Below are positions 24,743-27,500 of a stretch of 27,500 nt of DNA, in pieces. The DNA is from Elysia marginata (taxonomy: Eukaryota; Mollusca; Gastropoda; Plakobranchidae). Position 1 is the first letter of the stretch. Each line of letters begins with the position of its first letter. The position numbers and the translations under genes are program-made. Below the pieces are notes generated by a model. It worked only from the letters and a program-made list of their open reading frames with translations, searched no databases and was not told where the DNA came from. Where the stretch lies: the NCBI GenBank assembly GCA_019649035.1, contig BMAT01001967.1, forward strand, positions 40,392-67,891. The letters run 5' to 3'.

Positions 24743-25731
24743 CCCACTCCTCTCTCTACATTCCTCACACTTACTTCACAATTTCTTTTTCTTCCAACAC
24801 ACTATTTGACATAACTGAAACAAGACATTTCAAAAGGATTTTATAATGTTTCACAAAAGTTTTACATCAGATGGCATTAATGATTTCCTATAACGTTCAG
24901 TTTTGCACTTCAAAAGAATAGGCCTAGCAGATCCTATGGATAGATAGAAAGAGGGTGGGATGGGTCATCCTTTATGGTTATGATTTTTTTCTGACCGTTT
25001 ACAATATGTTAAATGTTAAGATCCTGGAAAGGAACAACTGCATCATTTATAAGTTTGTTGGCTCTCTTGATGGCTTGGTCGATTGTACGTTGTTTATTTT
25101 CATGTATATTTCCTTCCCAGCATGTAATAGAAAAAAAATAATTACGCTCTCCACGACTGCTTTATAAAACAAATACAGAAGGCTGTAACAGTTGTCAACA
25201 TTAAATTGTTTCAATTTGCGAAGGAAGTGCAATCGTGTATTGATATTTTTAATTAGGTTTGTAGCATCTATGTCCCAAATGAGCTGATCATCTATAGTTT
25301 TTCCCAGATATTTATGAGCTTCAACAATTTCAACAGTTCATTTTACATACACAAAGGAATCAAAGGATCCCTCATTTTCCTAAAATCAATCACAAGCTCT
25401 TTCGTTCTAGCTACATTTAATAACAAAAAATGATTTTCGCACCAAGCTTCAAACCAGGCAACAGATTCCCTATAGTGATATTCACTGTCCTTAATTAAAC
25501 CTTGAATGCATGTATCATCTGGAAATTTATTAAATGAACATTTCTTTGGCCCTCTATTCGACACTTATTGGTGTATACCGTGAACAAGAAGGGCGACAAT
25601 ACTGCACGATAATTTTGTGCTCTGTTCTCATTCCCAATAGTGAGATATAGAAAATGAAATATCAAGGATGAAACTTTTTTTATTTTGGCTGTTATACTAA
25701 AACTTCCTGTTCTACGACTATCGATAGCCAT
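24604..25731 (-). mobile_element. Decayed non-LTR retrotransposon (CR1/L2/Rex1-like) with reverse transcriptase fragments and 3' tail
   Basis: In minus-strand order, 25731-25495 gives LSPFLFTVYTN, the B-box of the reverse transcriptase palm. Then 25564-25343 in another frame gives FPDDTCIQGLI, WCENHFLLLNVARTKELVID and FRK. Next, 25330-25047 gives VEAHKYLGKTIDDQLIW and RLHFLRKLKQFNVDN. These are the YADD region, LNxxKTKE and HKYLGxxID motifs of CR1/L2/Rex1-type LINEs, in order but split over three frames. The catalytic FADD reads FPDD. The 3' end shows AAATTGAATTTAATTGAATT tail repeats at 24604-24640. The copy is 5'-truncated and inactive. A CT microsatellite sits within its 3' part. Confidence 0.82.
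24695..24739. repeat. (TC)n dinucleotide microsatellite
   Basis: About 22 uninterrupted TC units, followed by a C-rich CT stretch. Confidence 0.97.
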
Positions 25732-26339
25732 GACATGTATAAAGTGATTTATAAAACTTATGGCATTCAGTACTAGCGACGCACTGGTGCTAAATTACAT
25801 CTTTAGGAATTTGTTATGGCTGTCAGCGCCTGACCAAAAGCTCATTAGGTAAGATTGTCGTCAGTTATTACAGGCCTTTTGACAGCTTTTTTTTTCTCTC
25901 CTAAAGTGATAATTGTTGGCTGAGGCACGGCAAGTTAGCTGGATTTGTTGGTCAAGTACTAAGCTTGCGTTTACAGGATGAACTGACAAGGTAGTTCAAT
26001 TTGTTAATTAATCTTGCAATTAAGGTTAGACTACGCTATTGGTGTTTTTAATTTAATAAAACATTGAAATGTTTACAAATTATTTAATCTAATTAAATAC
26101 GAAATACAGCTCCCATAGTTACCAAAGTCGAAAGTTTAGTGTAAAAAATTGTCTTTATTAGCTCATGGTCAACAATTTTGTTTAGCTAGTACGCATATTT
26201 GATGCCTTGTATGTCTTAAAATGATTATATACCATTGTCACCTTTTAAGGGTTCTCCAAAAAAAAAACCGTGCTATGAATCAAGAGATATTTACTTTATT
26301 GGGGTTTTTTTTAGATCCGCAGTACTCAAATCCGTTTCA
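25732..26339. other. Intronic or intergenic, nothing recognised
   Basis: AT-rich sequence to the right of the LINE 5' truncation point. No clear target-site duplication was found by eye. Confidence 0.5.
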
Positions 26340-26439
26340 CGTGACGCGTATCCCCTGCAGAAGACTGGGGACCGGTTTTGGATCGGTAACTTTGAAAAAG
26401 AAATACCATTCCTATCTATCACCTACACCGTTTAACTTT

Positions 26440-26700
26440 GGAGCAAACCATATACATTGTAAAAAAAAATAAGAAAACGGATCGCGGGACATGAGCCGAT
26501 CCGGAGTCTTCCGTACAGATTACACGTCATGTTGAATCGGCTTAGGTCTAACCCGGATTTGAGAAGATCTATCCGCTTGACGGTAAAAGACCGTGTAAAA
26601 ACGCTGAAGCGACGCGCTACTTCCTCAGCTGGTACTCTCTTTATGAGGTCAAAAGGTAACTCGGTAAACACTAGGCGTTCAGGTAAAGCGCATAAAATAT
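26440..26700 (-). other. Possible transposase helix-turn-helix relic
   Basis: This stretch is richer in CpG than its surroundings and is open on both strands. The minus strand reads LPFDLIKRVPAEEVARRFSV and continues FTRSFTVKRI. EVARRFSV...STVKRI resembles the first helix-turn-helix of Tc1/mariner-type transposases. Nothing downstream continues the family (no GRPR linker or DDE motif was found), so the match may be chance. The plus-strand frame is Arg-rich and unassigned. Confidence 0.2.
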
Positions 26701-27500
26701 AAGAAAAACGTTCTATTTTTTATTCCCTCCCTCCTTCACTCTATATGTCTCTGTCTGTCCGTCTGTCTGTCTCTCTCCCTTCCTCTTTCTCTTCTCCTCT
26801 ATTTTCTTTATCGCTCTTTTTCCTTCAAAAATTGCATGTTTTCGATTACAATCTTTGATGCTTTAGCTTTCGTTGTAACTAAAATCGTTCTCTCCTTATT
26901 GAATCAACAGTCTGAGTTACAATACCTCAGCGTGGTCAAAGAAGCGCAATATGAGGAGTCTTTGTTTTGTTTTTTTTTCTTATTTGTTTTCGTTTAAGTA
27001 CCTATGTTTGATTACTTTAGAAGTCTTTATATTATAGTGATTACAACTGGTGGTACAAAACATGTCATTCTTTTTTCTTAAAATAAAGTAATAAAAATGC
27101 ACAGAAAAAATATGTGTCAATTGTGAACAATGGAAAAATGAAAGCAAATGGCTTTCTGTTTCAATAAGCTGTTTTTCAGTCTCTATGAGATTTAAAACTG
27201 CAACGTTTCATGTTAGATCTAACAATTTTCCACCGTGTCAGAAACTAGAGGGAAAGTTTAAAACAGAAAGAAACACAGTCGCACTCGGCATTAAAAATGG
27301 CTACGAGTTAGCTTAAAGATTCAGAAAGATACAAACTTTGCCATAAACTTGAAAGACCAAAGTCTTGTTTGGTAATTTAAAAAAAAAAGATAACGTAGAC
27401 TTAAAGCTCACACGAGTATTTTATCGAGTTCAAAGCAATTTACCATCCTTTTGGAGAGCACTTTCATAACTCGTTGTTGTCATAACATGATAGGGAAGGA
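26701..27500. other. Intronic or intergenic, nothing recognised beyond simple repeats
   Basis: It contains a compound TCTG/TCTC/CCTT pyrimidine repeat at about 26725-26815. The rest is AT-rich with no coding signal. Confidence 0.5.
26725..26815. repeat. Pyrimidine-rich TCTG/TCTC compound microsatellite
   Basis: CCCTCCCTCC, GTCTGTCCGTCTGTCTGTCT and CTCTTTCTCTTCTCC blocks form a nearly purine-poor tract. Confidence 0.8.

Noticed and set aside
24521..25641. 15-bp perfect inverted match (CTATTGGGAATGAGA) flanking most of the LINE relic
   Set aside because: The right copy lies inside the reverse transcriptase coding part, so it is not a terminal repeat; a match of this length in 27 kb can arise by chance.
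26235..26435. Plus-strand frame containing KTGDRFWIGNFEKE, faintly like the GDRFWYEN segment of animal haem peroxidases, with a possible acceptor CCCCTGCAG
   Set aside because: The similarity is limited to about six residues, the frame ends soon after and no neighbouring peroxidase exon is seen.
1..27500. CRISPR array, operon or prokaryotic defence system
   Set aside because: The tandem repeats lack unique spacers of regular length, and gene structure is clearly eukaryotic with introns.

Overview
This is animal nuclear DNA: AT-rich, intron-containing genes with GT-AG junctions, abundant microsatellites and decayed retroelements. The receptor types, the long intracellular loop of the acetylcholine-receptor subunit, and the mix of tRNA-derived SINEs, CR1/L2/Rex1-like LINE tails and a Penelope-like relic suggest a lophotrochozoan, most likely a mollusc. 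The exact species cannot be read from the window.

Left part (about 885-10414, + strand): the 3' portion of a nicotinic acetylcholine receptor (Cys-loop ligand-gated channel) subunit gene. Six exons join in frame: 885-1054, 2225-2321, 3213-3355, 5363-5466, 7520-8019 and 10247-10414. They encode 393 residues: the M2-M3 linker, M3, an unusually long cytoplasmic loop of about 300 residues, the MA helix, M4 and the C-terminus. The ligand-binding domain, M1 and M2 lie upstream of the window. The introns hold a SINE copy, an AAT microsatellite, a 39-bp tandem array that begins on the exon 4 splice donor, a 44-bp triplication that runs up to the exon 5 acceptor, a 46/47-bp minisatellite, and a LINE 3' end close to the last exon. 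The stop codon sits at the edge of a GAT microsatellite.

Middle part (10.4-22.6 kb): intergenic or UTR DNA with no convincing host gene. It contains tetranucleotide repeats, a fold-back element with near-perfect arms, a Penelope-like element C-terminus with GIY-YIG endonuclease (minus strand), a CAT/ATC microsatellite with a higher-order unit, a non-LTR retrotransposon C-terminal fragment, and a purine-rich GA/GACAGA tract.

Right part (22656-23055, minus strand): the last coding exon of a rhodopsin-family (class A) G-protein-coupled receptor, with TM6, TM7 (NPVLY) and a cysteine- and serine/arginine-rich tail. It most resembles peptide receptors. Its upstream exons are not recognisable before the window ends. 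Beyond it lie a second SINE copy, a frameshifted LINE reverse transcriptase relic with its 3' tail, and a possible transposase relic. The two receptor genes are arranged tail to tail. Nothing indicates that they act together beyond both being signalling receptors. No new multi-gene system is visible. The most unusual structure is the tandem amplification at both splice sites of nAChR intron 4.
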